Counted from the stretch's first letter, positions 8,917 through 18,411 are shown. The stretch is 64,000 nt of DNA from Sphingopyxis bauzanensis (GCF_002205675.1 NZ_NISK01000001.1:54855-118854); one strand, 5' to 3'. Translations and numbers: made by a program. The notes: generated by a model from the sequence alone, not told the origin.

Positions 8917-9956
8917 TGAGCCTTGAGGATAAGGTCAGAGGCCGCAAGGTCAAGTTACACGATATGTGCCTGCGCGATGGCATGCATTCGATGCGCCATC
9001 AGATAACTCTGGAACAGATGATTGATATCGCTTCAGGACTTGACGATGCCGGAGTGCCGTTGATCCAGGTCACCCACGGCGACGGGCTGGGAGGATCGTC
9101 TCTCAGCTATGGCCGCGGCCTGCATTCCGATCGCGAGTACATCACGGCGGTGGCCAAAAATGTTAAGAATGCGGCAATCTCGGTCCTTCACGTTCCCGGC
9201 ATCGGCACGCTTGATGAATTGCGCATGGCTGCCGACTGCGGGGCGAGTTGCGTTCACGTTGCCTCCCATTGCACCGAAGCGGATGTGACCGAACAGCATA
9301 TCGGTTTGGGACGGGAACTGGGCTTGGATACTGTCGGCTTCCTGATGATGGCGCACATGACGCCGCCCGACCACATGATCGGACAGGCGCTGCTGATGGA
9401 AAGCTATGGGGCACAGACGATCTATTGCGTGGATTCGGCCGGCTACATGCTACCCGATGAAGTCACCACGCGCATCGCTGGCCTGCGCACGGCCTTGCAG
9501 GATGAGACCGAGATCGGCTTTCATGCCCACCATAACCTTGGTATGGGAGTTGCGAATTCGCTGGCAGCTGTCGCTGCCGGCGCAAACCGAATTGACGGCT
9601 CGGCTGCCGGGCTTGGTGCAGGGGCTGGCAATACGCCGCTGGAACTGATGGCTGCCGTAAGCGAACGACTGGGCATCGAGACTGGTATCGACTTGTTCAA
9701 ACTGATGGATGTTGCGGAAGACCGAGTCTTGCCGATCATGCCGCAGCCGCCGAGGGCGGATCGGGATTCCATCACGCTGGGCTTTGCCGGCGTTTATTCG
9801 ACGTTCCTGTATAAAGCCAAGGAAGCGGAACGCAAATACGGCCTCTCTGCTCGAGACATCCTGATAGAACTGGGGCGCAAAAAGATGATCGGCGGTCAGG
9901 AAGACATGATCGAGGACACGGCTCTTTCGATGGCCAAGGCCCGCGCACTAATCTAG
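8913..9956 (+). CDS. mhpE: 4-hydroxy-2-oxovalerate aldolase
   Basis: The protein has 347 residues and is a DmpG/BphI/MhpE-type class II aldolase. The active-site motif [12 protein letters not shown] supplies Arg21, metal ligand Asp22 and His25, and the metal-binding HAHHNLGMG lies around residue 205. The C-terminal communication domain binds the dehydrogenase partner. It cleaves 4-hydroxy-2-oxovalerate to pyruvate and acetaldehyde. Start at ATGATG, with GAAGGAGA upstream, overlaps the preceding gene. The usual gene order hydratase-dehydrogenase-aldolase is conserved. Confidence 0.95.
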   Translation: MMSLEDKVRGRKVKLHDMCLRDGMHSMRHQITLEQMIDIASGLDDAGVPLIQVTHGDGLGGSSLSYGRGLHSDREYITAVAKNVKNAAISVLHVPGIGTLDELRMAADCGASCVHVASHCTEADVTEQHIGLGRELGLDTVGFLMMAHMTPPDHMIGQALLMESYGAQTIYCVDSAGYMLPDEVTTRIAGLRTALQDETEIGFHAHHNLGMGVANSLAAVAAGANRIDGSAAGLGAGAGNTPLELMAAVSERLGIETGIDLFKLMDVAEDRVLPIMPQPPRADRDSITLGFAGVYSTFLYKAKEAERKYGLSARDILIELGRKKMIGGQEDMIEDTALSMAKARALI

Positions 9957-9977
9957 CCTAAAACCTGACACCCGGCA

Positions 9978-10009
9978 GACCGGGCGGCGCTGCAGTTCGC
10001 CGCCCGGTC
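9978..10009. terminator. Bidirectional hairpin between convergent aldolase and CoA ligase genes
   Basis: Perfect 12-bp arms GACCGGGCGGCG (9978-9989) and CGCCGCCCGGTC (9998-10009) enclose an 8-base loop. It lies 21 bases after the aldolase stop and between convergent genes, the expected place for a shared terminator. No T run follows on either strand. Confidence 0.6.
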
Positions 10010-10096
10010 CACCCTCACCCCTGTAGATGCCGTGCCTGCGGAACTGCCGACCCATGCGGCGTATCGCATTGAGGCGGGCGAAGCCGTTCACGCACG

Positions 10097-11752
10097 CTAG
10101 CGTGGCGCAAGACGTTCGAGCTCGCGCAGGTCCAGCCGCGAAATCTTCATGTTCTCATTGCGCGGTATTTCGTCGACGATGGACAGGATCGTGGGAATTT
10201 CCATTGGCGAAAGGCGACCAGAGAGAAACTCCCTGAGCTCATCGAGATCAAGCTGCTCGCCCCCACGAAGGCTCACAATCGCCTTTGCGGTTTCGCCCCG
10301 GTATTCGTCAGGTACACCGATGACCGCCGCTTCGCGAACAGCGGGATGGCCAAGTATCGCGCTTTCCACGTCGGCAGGGTAAATATTGTACCCACCGGCA
10401 ATTATCATGTCCTTGAGCCTGTCGCTGACGGTGACCAGTCCATCTTTGCTCATCGAACCCAGATCGCCGCTGCGGAAGAAGCCATCGATAAAACCTTCGC
10501 TGGTAGCGTCCTGATTGCGCCAGTATCCCTTCATCACTTGCGGGCCGCGAAGGCAGATTTCCCCTACCTCACCGACTGCTGCACGTTGATGCGGGTCATC
10601 GACCTTGCGGATCTCGACCTCCGTGAACGGCAGCGGAACACCCGTATATTCTGCCAGCGCTCGGTCAGACGGTGAATAGACGACGGCCGGCGCGGTTTCG
10701 CTCATCCCGTAAAGGGTGGTGATCCAGTGCCCGGTGGCCTGCAGGAACCGGGCCTTCAGCTCCGCCGGGACGGGCCCGGCGCCGCATTGGACGCACTTCA
10801 CGCCGGACCAGTCGATCGGTCGCTCCCGAGCCGCTTCAAGCAAAGCGGTGGCCATCGTTGGTGCCATCAGCAGAATGGTGATCTTCCGCTCCTCGATCAG
10901 GTCGAGCGTCTTCATCGGATCAAAGCGCGGCAGCGATACGAGCTCGCCCGCCAGCTGTACGGTGAAATTCTGGACCGGGCCGATGCCGCCCGCATGAGTC
11001 ACCGGTGCAGCAGAAAGCATGACTTCCCTGCCGGGCTCGAGCTGGGGATACCAGCTGACCATCTGGGCAGCATTGGTCAGCAGGTTAAAATGAGTGAGCA
11101 CCGCTGCTTTGGGTGTGCCGGTGGTGCCGCCTGTGAACTGCAGCACTGCCGGCTGGGTCACGGGATCGAAGGTCGCCCGCTCTACCGACGCATCAGCAGC
11201 CAGCAAGTCGGAAATGGCCCATACATTACTTGGCCCGAACGGTTGGTTCGGGTCGATCACCTCACGCGGGTCCTTCTTGAAGGAACCTACCAGGAAAGTG
11301 ACTGGCTGCCCGGTCAGTTCGCGGATCTGATGTGCCTTTGCCAGCAATCTGGGCTCATCAAGCGTGATGATCGCCTTGAGACCGCTGTCGATACATTGTC
11401 CAGCCAGCCGGTCGACACTGTATAATGGATTGAGCCCGACATATACTGCCCCGATATGCCACATCGCGAAACAGCCAAGCGTGAACGCGGGGTGAGGCGG
11501 CCCCATATACCCGATCCGATCCCCAGACATGACCCCCATCTGCGCCAGGCCCGCGCCAAGGCGAGACGCAAGCAGAGCAACCTCACCGTAACTCAGCGTC
11601 CAATCCTCCAGCGTGAGGCAGGGCCTGTTGGGAAAGGAATAGGCGGCATCGTCAAGCAGCGCGGTCAGCGCACGCGGTTCGGGCGGCGCGAGATCGCGCG
11701 CGGTGGCGGGATAATGCCCTTCCCAGGCAGGTCTATTCTTGTCGGCTGTCAT
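10097..11752 (-). CDS. Second acyl-CoA synthetase (AMP-forming)
   Basis: The protein has 551 residues and is an ANL-superfamily ligase: LQFTGGTTGTPKAAV phosphate loop, LYGMSETAP, FRSGDLGSM, DRLKDMIIAGGYNIYPADVE hinge and a C-terminal NENMKISR lysine segment. The open frame extends far upstream, but MTADKNRPAWEGHYP at 11752 is preceded by AAGGATGAC and gives the family length. It activates an unknown carboxylic acid to acyl-CoA. It is divergent from the quinone-oxidoreductase-like gene (about 90 bases between starts) and convergent with the aldolase. Having two dissimilar CoA ligases in one aromatic cluster suggests that the acid released by ring fission and a side-chain acid are each activated. 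Confidence 0.9.
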   Translation of the reverse strand: MTADKNRPAWEGHYPATARDLAPPEPRALTALLDDAAYSFPNRPCLTLEDWTLSYGEVALLASRLGAGLAQMGVMSGDRIGYMGPPHPAFTLGCFAMWHIGAVYVGLNPLYSVDRLAGQCIDSGLKAIITLDEPRLLAKAHQIRELTGQPVTFLVGSFKKDPREVIDPNQPFGPSNVWAISDLLAADASVERATFDPVTQPAVLQFTGGTTGTPKAAVLTHFNLLTNAAQMVSWYPQLEPGREVMLSAAPVTHAGGIGPVQNFTVQLAGELVSLPRFDPMKTLDLIEERKITILLMAPTMATALLEAARERPIDWSGVKCVQCGAGPVPAELKARFLQATGHWITTLYGMSETAPAVVYSPSDRALAEYTGVPLPFTEVEIRKVDDPHQRAAVGEVGEICLRGPQVMKGYWRNQDATSEGFIDGFFRSGDLGSMSKDGLVTVSDRLKDMIIAGGYNIYPADVESAILGHPAVREAAVIGVPDEYRGETAKAIVSLRGGEQLDLDELREFLSGRLSPMEIPTILSIVDEIPRNENMKISRLDLRELERLAPR

Positions 11753-11842
11753 CAAGTCATCCTTTGCACGATGCCACTTGTCAGGACCCCCCTTTGTCCA
11801 TACTCGGGCGAATGGAAACTTTGCAAGGGAACGGTTGAAGCG

Positions 11843-12835
11843 ATGACAATGCGGGCATGGGTACTCAAGAAATTCGGCAAGCCGGAGGATCTCGTTCTCG
11901 ACCGGATCCCGGTTCCATCCTTGTGTGAAGGGGGTCCGGAGCCGCTTGACACGCTGGTAAAAGTCGAGGCTGCCGGGCTGAATTTTGCAGACGAGATAGC
12001 GATTGCAGGCCGCTATCAGGACCGGATCGAGCCCCCGTTCGTGCCTGGCAATGAATTTGCCGGAACCGTGGTTCAAACGAGTGGAAACTCCCGGTTTCAA
12101 ATCGGCGACAGGGTCGCATGCCAGGTTCGCAGCGGAGCATTCGCGGAATATTGCGCGGTTCCCTCGCGCCGATTGATGGCCATCGGCGATTTGCCCGCCG
12201 CGGCTGCGGCCGCGCTCCCTGTTTCCTACACGACAGCCCATGTCGCATTGTTCCAGAAAGCGAATTTGACTGCCGGAAAGACGGTTCTGATTCATGCCGC
12301 CGCTGGTGGGCTTGGCGTCGCTGCAACGCAACTGGCCCATTCCGTCGGGGCCCGTATCATTGCAACGGCAGGGTCGGAGGAAAAGCGCCGCATCGCACGC
12401 GAAAATGGCGCTGAACACGTGATCGATTACCGCCAGCCGAATTGGCAAGACGAAGTTAAGGCTTTGGCCCCGCAAGGCGTCGATATCGTGCTCGATCCGG
12501 TAGGTGGAGAAACCTCGGAACGAAGCTTGCGTCTCTTGGGATGGCAGGGGCAGTTACTCGTGTGTGGCTTTGCCAGTGGCGAGATACCTGCCCTGAAGGC
12601 AAATTACATGCTGGTGAAATCGGCCAGTGTGCATGGCGTTTACTGGAGCTTTGATCGCAACCCCGAGGAAATCGCTGCGATACAGCAGGACCTAGTTGGC
12701 CTGTGTGGCCAAGGCAGGATCAGCCCGCTGATCCAACATGTCCGCCCAATCGGCGAATTGATAGAGGCAATCACGGCCTTGGGAACGCGAAACACAGTCG
12801 GCAAGGTTGTGTTGTCATGGCAGAGCGATGATTAG
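11843..12835 (+). CDS. Zinc-free alcohol dehydrogenase/quinone-oxidoreductase-like enzyme (MDR family)
   Basis: The protein has 330 residues. An N-terminal GroES-like fold (about 30-110) is followed by a nucleotide-binding motif AAAGGLGVAATQLA and the QOR-type VDIVLDPVGGETSERSLRLLGWQGQLLVCGFASG. No cysteine/histidine zinc ligands are visible, as in NADPH:quinone reductases and 2-enoyl reductases. ATG at 11843 (MTMRAWVLKKFG) is chosen; AAGGGAACGG lies upstream. In this setting it may reduce an unsaturated CoA ester or quinone made from the side product, but that is inference. It ends just before the IS5 remnant. Confidence 0.88.
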   Translation: MTMRAWVLKKFGKPEDLVLDRIPVPSLCEGGPEPLDTLVKVEAAGLNFADEIAIAGRYQDRIEPPFVPGNEFAGTVVQTSGNSRFQIGDRVACQVRSGAFAEYCAVPSRRLMAIGDLPAAAAAALPVSYTTAHVALFQKANLTAGKTVLIHAAAGGLGVAATQLAHSVGARIIATAGSEEKRRIARENGAEHVIDYRQPNWQDEVKALAPQGVDIVLDPVGGETSERSLRLLGWQGQLLVCGFASGEIPALKANYMLVKSASVHGVYWSFDRNPEEIAAIQQDLVGLCGQGRISPLIQHVRPIGELIEAITALGTRNTVGKVVLSWQSDD

Positions 12836-12899
12836 AGCACTTTCCGGCCATTCTGGATCACCCTGACGGAGCCGCTTGGTCCGCCAGCGAAGCGAGGCG

Positions 12900-13120
12900 A
12901 TCGGCAGTTGCCAGCATTGGCAAATGGTCTGCCGGGATCGAAAAGTGATCGGACAACGCCAAGGGCGTCGAGGTGCCACCCCGCCGCTGGGTCGTCGAAC
13001 GAACATTCGCGTGGCTCGGACGATGCGGTCGGCGCGCCAAGTGCCTCGTCCTTGGCGTTGGCGCTCATCGCCGCAATCCGCATGCCCAGCCGCCGGACCA
13101 AAAGATATTGCTTGGATTAA
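12900..13120 (+). pseudogene. IS5-family transposase remnant (C-terminal part, broken)
   Basis: A plus-strand reading gives SDNAKGVEVPPRRWVVERTFAW, the signature C-terminal block of IS5-family DDE transposases (contains the catalytic Glu in VVERTFAW). It has an in-frame stop just before (EK*SDN) and a frameshift after LGRC. The continuation in another frame (SLALALIAAIRMPSRR) matches the usual end of such proteins. No full element or clear inverted repeats remain. It separates the quinone oxidoreductase gene from the extradiol/Rieske operon and shows that this junction was built by transposition. Confidence 0.75.
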
Positions 13121-13205
13121 TAAAATTGCAAACTGGCTGTTGGGTGGCCCGGCGTTCGGAGCGGCCTCCGCAGGGTTTCCAGGCCAGATACCATACGCGG
13201 GCGTA

Positions 13206-13234
13206 TTGACATTTGAAGATTCGCTTTTTATACG
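13206..13234 (+). promoter_or_regulatory. Near-consensus sigma-70 promoter for the extradiol/Rieske operon
   Basis: TTGACA (13206-13211) and TATACG (13229-13234) are spaced by 17 bases, an almost perfect vegetative promoter, 50 bases before the LigA-like start codon. Nothing similar precedes the other units of the island. It lies about 90 bases beyond the IS5 remnant. Initiation would be near 13241. Confidence 0.6.
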
Positions 13235-13283
13235 GCTGCCATCAGTCTTCGTTGAGACAGAAGACATACGGAGAGCGAGCGGG

Positions 13284-13568
13284 ATGAGCTACGGATCTGT
13301 CGAGCAAATACTCTATGACGTGAGTACGTCGCGTAGCCATCGGGAGGCGTTTCGCCAGAATCCTGAAGAAGCGTCAGGCAAATACGCGCTCACTGACGCG
13401 GAACGGGAGATGGTCGTTGCCGTGCAGGTGGAAGACCTGTTCAAATACGGAATCAATCCGATGCTCTTGATGGGTTTCTGGACCAGTGTGCGCGGGCCAC
13501 AGTCGATACCCGAATATCTCGATCGAGTTCCCAAGCTAGAATCCCGACTGGAAGCCTTGCCGGGCTAA
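13284..13568 (+). CDS. LigA-like small subunit of a LigAB-type extradiol dioxygenase
   Basis: The protein has 94 residues, start ATG with GGAGAG upstream. The segment YALTDAEREMVVAVQVEDLFKYGINPMLLMGFW is the LigA fold found in protocatechuate 4,5-dioxygenase alpha chains and in small subunits such as CarBa. LigA subunits cap the active site of the catalytic LigB chain and carry no metal. It is followed 61 bases later by the LigB-like gene. The open frame extends upstream into the IS5 remnant but that part is not coding. This class of extradiol enzyme (type III) is unrelated to the BphC/XylE vicinal-oxygen-chelate enzymes usually paired with BphA-type oxygenases. Confidence 0.88.
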   Translation: MSYGSVEQILYDVSTSRSHREAFRQNPEEASGKYALTDAEREMVVAVQVEDLFKYGINPMLLMGFWTSVRGPQSIPEYLDRVPKLESRLEALPG

Positions 13569-13629
13569 ACGGGCATTCCAACGGCTTTTCCAAGCTTGGA
13601 CGAATCAACCCACGAAAGAGAGTTGTCAG

Positions 13630-14451
13630 ATGGCGAAAATCGTTAGTGGCTATATCATGCCGCATGATCCCTCGTTGTTCGTAAATCCGCAGAATATAGA
13701 GCGCGACCACCTGCTCGGGGCCTACACCCTCATACGGGAAAAGGTGGAAGCGCTGGGGGCGACCAAAGCGATAATCTTCGGTGCGGACCATTACATTCTT
13801 TTCAGCCCTCGCTGCCTTCCGCAATTCCTCATCGCCACAGGCGAACTGCATGGCCCGATTGATCGGTTGCCAGGAGTTGCGAACTCACCGATCGCCAGCG
13901 ATCCCGCTTTCGCGCGCAGCCTTGTGGATTACGCCCATGGTAACGGGTTCGATGTTGCGGTTGCGCGCGATCTTGGTGTGGATCATGCCATCGGCGTACC
14001 CGCCCAACTCGCCTTGCCGACAGACGGATCGGTCAAGACCATTCCCGTCTACATGGCAAGCGGCGTGGAGCCATATGTCCGCCTTCAGCGCGCATATGAA
14101 TTCGGACAGATGGTTCGCGAAGCGGTCGCCGCCATGCCAACCGACGACCGGATCGTGTTGATGGGCAGCGGAGGCATAAGCCATTGGGTCGGTACTGGCG
14201 AGATGGGGCGGATCAATCCCGAATTCGACGAAAAGGTTCTCGATGCGATTGTGTCCGGTGATCCAGCCCCGCTTTTGGCGATGACCGACCAGGAGATCAT
14301 GCGCGACGGGGGCAACGGCGGGATGGAAATCCGCCATTTTCTCGCCGTGATGGGCGCGCTTCCCGGAGGATCAGGCGAGGTGCTCGCCTATGAAGCCTGG
14401 CCGGGCGGTGTAACTGGCCTGGGCTTTGCGGAAATCCTGCCATCGGCCTGA
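13630..14451 (+). CDS. LigB-like catalytic subunit of an extradiol ring-cleavage dioxygenase
   Basis: The protein has 273 residues and is in the type III extradiol dioxygenase family. Candidate Fe(II) ligands are His12 (YIMPHDP), His54 (GADHYILF) and Glu233 (GGMEIRHF). The acid/base histidine is His185 in GSGGISHW, and His119 lies in LGVDHAIGVP, both matching the LigB pattern. It opens a catechol ring next to the hydroxyls using O2. Similar two-subunit enzymes act on 2'-aminobiphenyl-2,3-diol (CarBaBb), fluorene-derived diols and protocatechuate, so the ring cleaved here is probably a 2,3-dihydroxy-substituted biaryl or aryl-alkanoate; this is inference. The next gene, the Rieske alpha subunit, starts 37 bases later. 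Confidence 0.88.
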   Translation: MAKIVSGYIMPHDPSLFVNPQNIERDHLLGAYTLIREKVEALGATKAIIFGADHYILFSPRCLPQFLIATGELHGPIDRLPGVANSPIASDPAFARSLVDYAHGNGFDVAVARDLGVDHAIGVPAQLALPTDGSVKTIPVYMASGVEPYVRLQRAYEFGQMVREAVAAMPTDDRIVLMGSGGISHWVGTGEMGRINPEFDEKVLDAIVSGDPAPLLAMTDQEIMRDGGNGGMEIRHFLAVMGALPGGSGEVLAYEAWPGGVTGLGFAEILPSA

Positions 14452-14488
14452 GATTGGCAGGCGCCATCAAATTGAATGGGAGAATGGG

Positions 14489-15808
14489 GTGTCAAACCTA
14501 GTAGTGGAAACGACCAGCCGGGAAGTACCAATTGTCAGGACAGGCGAATGGGTCGATGTGGAAAACGGTTGGTTAGATCGCCGGATTTTCTGGCAGGACG
14601 ATATCTATGCACTGGAATTGGAACGAATTTTCGCCAGATGCTGGATCTTCGTTGCCCATGATTCCCAATTGCCCGAAGTCGGGGATTTTCTGACCAGCAC
14701 GATAGGTCAGGACGCGGTCATTGTGTCCCGCGGCGAAGACGGCAAAATTCATACCTTCCTCAATTCCTGTTCTCACCGGGGCAATCGTGTCTGCTTTGCC
14801 GAGGTCGGCAAGGCCCGCCGGTTCACCTGCAATTTCCATGGGTGGTCCTACGGCCTCGATGGCGGTCTGAAGAGCGTAAGCCGTCCGCAATCCTATGATG
14901 GCAAGTCCAATTTTGACAAGGCAAAGCTCGGCCTCCACCCGGCCCGGGTGGAAAGCTACAAGGGCATGCATTTCGCCTGCTTCGATCCCGCAGCGCCGTC
15001 CCTTGAAGAATACCTCGGCGACTTCCGCTGGTATCTTGACGTCATTCTCGACAACGATGAAGGTGGCATCGAATTCATCGACGGCAACATCAAATCCCAT
15101 CTCAAATGCAACTGGAAGTTCCCCGCGGAAAACTTTGTGGGTGATTCCTACCACGCGCCCTGGACCCACGGTTCAGCTCTTATCGCCATGTTCGGCAAGG
15201 CGCCGACCATGCGGGCAGAACGGTCCTATCACGCCAACGTGAATGGTCACGGCTGGGAGTTTGGACTGGATTTCATCGGCAACGCTGCCACCCTCAATTC
15301 GCCGCAGATCATCGAGTATCTTCGTGGGCAGGAAACCAAGTTTGCCGAACGGCTGGGGAAGGTCCGCAGCAGGATGGTTGGATCGCTCAGCTCGGCCAAC
15401 GTTTTCCCCAACCTGTCTTTTCTGGCTGGGCACAACACCTTCCGCACCTGGAACCCGAAAGGGCCCAGCGAAACGGAGCTTAACACATGGGTGTTTCTGA
15501 ACGCCAATGCCCCGCAGGAGTTGAAGGATGAGTACCGGCGCGGAGTGATGCTGACCTTTTCGCCCGCAGGCGTCTTCGAGATGGACGACGGGGAGAACTT
15601 TGAGAATTGCACGTCGGTCAACGCTGGCGTTGTGACCCGACGCCAAATGCTCCACGTGGGAATGGGTCTCGATTCACAGATCGACCATGATGAGCTCAAA
15701 GGGAATGTTTACCAGAGCCAGATCAACGAGGCAAACCAGCGGGCGTTCTACCAGCGTTGGGCAGACCTGATGGGCGCAGAAACCTGGGCCGATGTCCCTG
15801 TCCGCTGA
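14489..15808 (+). CDS. Rieske ring-hydroxylating dioxygenase, alpha subunit
   Basis: The protein has 439 residues from a GTG start at 14489 behind GGGAGAATGG. The [2Fe-2S] Rieske site is Cys94-x-His96 and Cys114-x2-His117 (CSHRGN, CNFHGW). The mononuclear iron site carries Asp219, His222 and His227 in ENFVGDSYHAPWTH, with a C-terminal acidic ligand in the EMDDGENF region. It adds both atoms of O2 to an aromatic ring to make a cis-dihydrodiol. An in-frame ATG further up (14426) overlaps the extradiol gene and lacks a ribosome site. No ferredoxin or reductase gene is in the window, so electrons must come from components encoded elsewhere. Confidence 0.95.
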   Translation: MSNLVVETTSREVPIVRTGEWVDVENGWLDRRIFWQDDIYALELERIFARCWIFVAHDSQLPEVGDFLTSTIGQDAVIVSRGEDGKIHTFLNSCSHRGNRVCFAEVGKARRFTCNFHGWSYGLDGGLKSVSRPQSYDGKSNFDKAKLGLHPARVESYKGMHFACFDPAAPSLEEYLGDFRWYLDVILDNDEGGIEFIDGNIKSHLKCNWKFPAENFVGDSYHAPWTHGSALIAMFGKAPTMRAERSYHANVNGHGWEFGLDFIGNAATLNSPQIIEYLRGQETKFAERLGKVRSRMVGSLSSANVFPNLSFLAGHNTFRTWNPKGPSETELNTWVFLNANAPQELKDEYRRGVMLTFSPAGVFEMDDGENFENCTSVNAGVVTRRQMLHVGMGLDSQIDHDELKGNVYQSQINEANQRAFYQRWADLMGAETWADVPVR

Positions 15809-15827
15809 ATATCAATTAGAGGTGACC

Positions 15828-16373
15828 GTGAACCAATCCGGCCAAGTCGCATCTTGCGATAATCCCGCAGTCCCCATCGTTTTGCTGCTCGAGATTCAGC
15901 AGTTTCTGTATCGCGAAGCCCGTCTTCTCGATGGTGAACAGTATGATGAGTGGCTGGAGTTGCTGGCAGACGATATCCATTACTGGGTTCCCGGCGTGCA
16001 GGCTCGCTACAGGAAGGACGTCGAGAAATTCAGCGCTGGCCGCATGGCATATTTCGACGACAATCTCGAGTATCTCAAGATTCGTGTTGCCCGTGCCAAG
16101 CAGCCCAATGCCTGGGCCGAAGACCCGCCGACGAGGCATTTTCACCTGGTTGGAAACATCGAAGTTGAAATAACCGAAAATCCCGCCGAGTGGACTGTAC
16201 ATTCTCTCATTCTGAACAATCGGCACCGGACTGAGAATGATGAGATGGAGATCAAGGCTCGCCGACTAGATCTTGTCAGGCGGGATCAGGATGGTTCCTT
16301 GAAACTGGCTCGCCGGAAGGTGATTTTGCAACAAACAGTATTGCAGTCAAAAAATATCAATACGTTCCTGTGA
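15828..16373 (+). CDS. Rieske ring-hydroxylating dioxygenase, beta subunit
   Basis: The protein has 181 residues and the SnoaL/NTF2-like fold of BphA2/NdoC-type small subunits: EIQQFLYREARLLDGEQYDEWLELLADDIHYWVP near the N-terminus, and ARRKVILQQTVLQSKNINTFL at the C-terminus. It has a structural role in the alpha3-beta3 hexamer. I choose GTG at 15828 because AGAGGTGA precedes it; an ATG at 15792, overlapping the alpha gene, would add 12 residues. It closes the extradiol/Rieske operon. The IS110 element follows. Confidence 0.9.
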   Translation: MNQSGQVASCDNPAVPIVLLLEIQQFLYREARLLDGEQYDEWLELLADDIHYWVPGVQARYRKDVEKFSAGRMAYFDDNLEYLKIRVARAKQPNAWAEDPPTRHFHLVGNIEVEITENPAEWTVHSLILNNRHRTENDEMEIKARRLDLVRRDQDGSLKLARRKVILQQTVLQSKNINTFL

Positions 16374-16493
16374 TTGGACGCCGCGGGCCAGCCGTGTGCA
16401 CGGCGGTGACAAAACCAGCCACTGGAACGCCGGTTGAACTGATGGGGTCGTCTTGTCTTATGACTTTTCCGCTGGTTTTAGGCATTAAGGGAT

Positions 16494-16525
16494 GCCCGAT
16501 CCGGGGTGGCCACCCCGGATCGGGC
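16494..16525. repeat. Perfect 32-base palindrome upstream of the IS110 transposase
   Basis: The arms GCCCGATCCGGGGTGG (16494-16509) and CCACCCCGGATCGGGC (16510-16525) are exact reverse complements with no loop. It lies within the 5' region of the IS110 element, or marks a palindromic repeat into which it inserted. IS110 elements are known to favour such targets. Confidence 0.85.
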
Positions 16526-17600
<1,075 letters not shown>

Positions 17601-17696
17601 TCACAACGGAAACTAATCGCCGGACTTTTTGCTTTTGGCATCCTCATCTTGGGCGCGATACTCGTGCTGATTTACGCTAGGGACGATGAGGATTGA
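17601..17696 (+). pseudogene. C-terminal remnant of a small membrane protein cut by the IS110 side
   Basis: Directly after the transposase stop, in the same frame, 31 codons encode KLIAGLFAFGILILGAILVL followed by IYARDDED, a single hydrophobic segment with a charged tail, then TGA at 17694. There is no start codon or ribosome site, so this looks like the 3' end of a host gene whose front was displaced by the insertion or the island. It could be coincidental readthrough. Confidence 0.4.
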
Positions 17697-17872
17697 GCGC
17701 CGTCAACTGTGACGCAGCAAAAAGTCGCGCCAGTGGAACGCGGCTTTTACGGCATATCCAATGCACCCCCGCGAAGGTTCTGAGTCGTTTTTCTCCCTGC
17801 GCCAGATGCCTGCGCTACGGAACCGCGGCGGCCGGATCAGCGTTGCGTTCCGATAAGGTAGGAGCCAGTGCC

Positions 17873-18178
17873 ATGATTGCCGATCCCAAGAACACCGACG
17901 CGCCCGAAGCCGTGAACCGCGAGCAGGATGACGAGGAAACGCAGGCGCAGTCGGTCGCCAATGCTGCCCGCACCGAGCGCCCATTGGCCGACAGCGACAA
18001 GCCAAAGACGGGTGACGAGACCGACGACGTGCAAGACGTTGTTGATCACATGCATCACATGGAACGCTCGGGCCGGATCGACATGGACGCGTACCGCGGC
18101 GAACGCAGCGACGACGACGAGCCCGGTCAGCTGGGACGGGGCGGCGACGAAGACGACGGGCCACGCGGCGCCGAATAA
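17873..18178 (+). CDS. Small acidic hypothetical protein
   Basis: The protein has 101 residues, start ATG at 17873 with GGAG about 9 bases upstream. It is highly charged (runs of Asp, Glu, Arg), with no signal peptide, no membrane segment and no cysteine. A central DVVDHMHHMERSGRIDMDAYRGER is the only region that looks structured; the C-terminus is Gly/Asp rich (DDDEPGQLGRGGDEDDG). Codon use is that of the core genome, so it is probably real. I do not recognise a family. It is the first intact host gene after the island. Confidence 0.65.
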   Translation: MIADPKNTDAPEAVNREQDDEETQAQSVANAARTERPLADSDKPKTGDETDDVQDVVDHMHHMERSGRIDMDAYRGERSDDDEPGQLGRGGDEDDGPRGAE

Positions 18179-18200
18179 TTTTTCCGAACCGTTCATCGCA

Positions 18201-18338
18201 TTGGCCCATGAAGTGCGCGGCCCCGATCCCGACGGCGATTGGTTCGCCGTGCTGGTCGATGGGAAGAATGAAACTCCTATAGATCAAGTTTTCGCAACAG
18301 CGGGGGCAACGCAGGCTGAAGCCGACCGACGCCCCTGA
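18201..18338 (+). CDS. Possible small hypothetical protein
   Basis: A 45-codon frame reading AHEVRGPDPDGDWFAVLVDG and ending TQAEADRRP shows protein-like composition but begins only at TTG and lacks a ribosome site. It may be the end of a degraded gene. Low certainty. Confidence 0.2.
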   Translation: MAHEVRGPDPDGDWFAVLVDGKNETPIDQVFATAGATQAEADRRP

Positions 18339-18411
18339 TTGCGCAGTTGTTGCCCTGAGCGTTACCTAGCGCGCTCACCGCGTCACCATATTCTCGCTAA
18401 CTACTTGATTA

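Noticed and set aside
11753..12475. N-terminal extension of the second CoA ligase (241 extra residues)
   Set aside because: The extension has low protein-like character, lies antisense to the quinone-oxidoreductase gene, and MTADKNRP at 11752 has its own ribosome site and gives the family length.
12876..13283. Extension of the LigA-like gene upstream of 13284
   Set aside because: This part is decayed IS5 transposase sequence; the LigA domain with its own start and ribosome site begins at 13284.
4277..16373. Naming the island a carbazole (car) or biphenyl (bph) operon
   Set aside because: The LigAB-type extradiol points to car-like and the two-subunit oxygenase to bph-like systems; neither fits all genes, and electron-transfer genes are missing, so substrate names would be guesswork.
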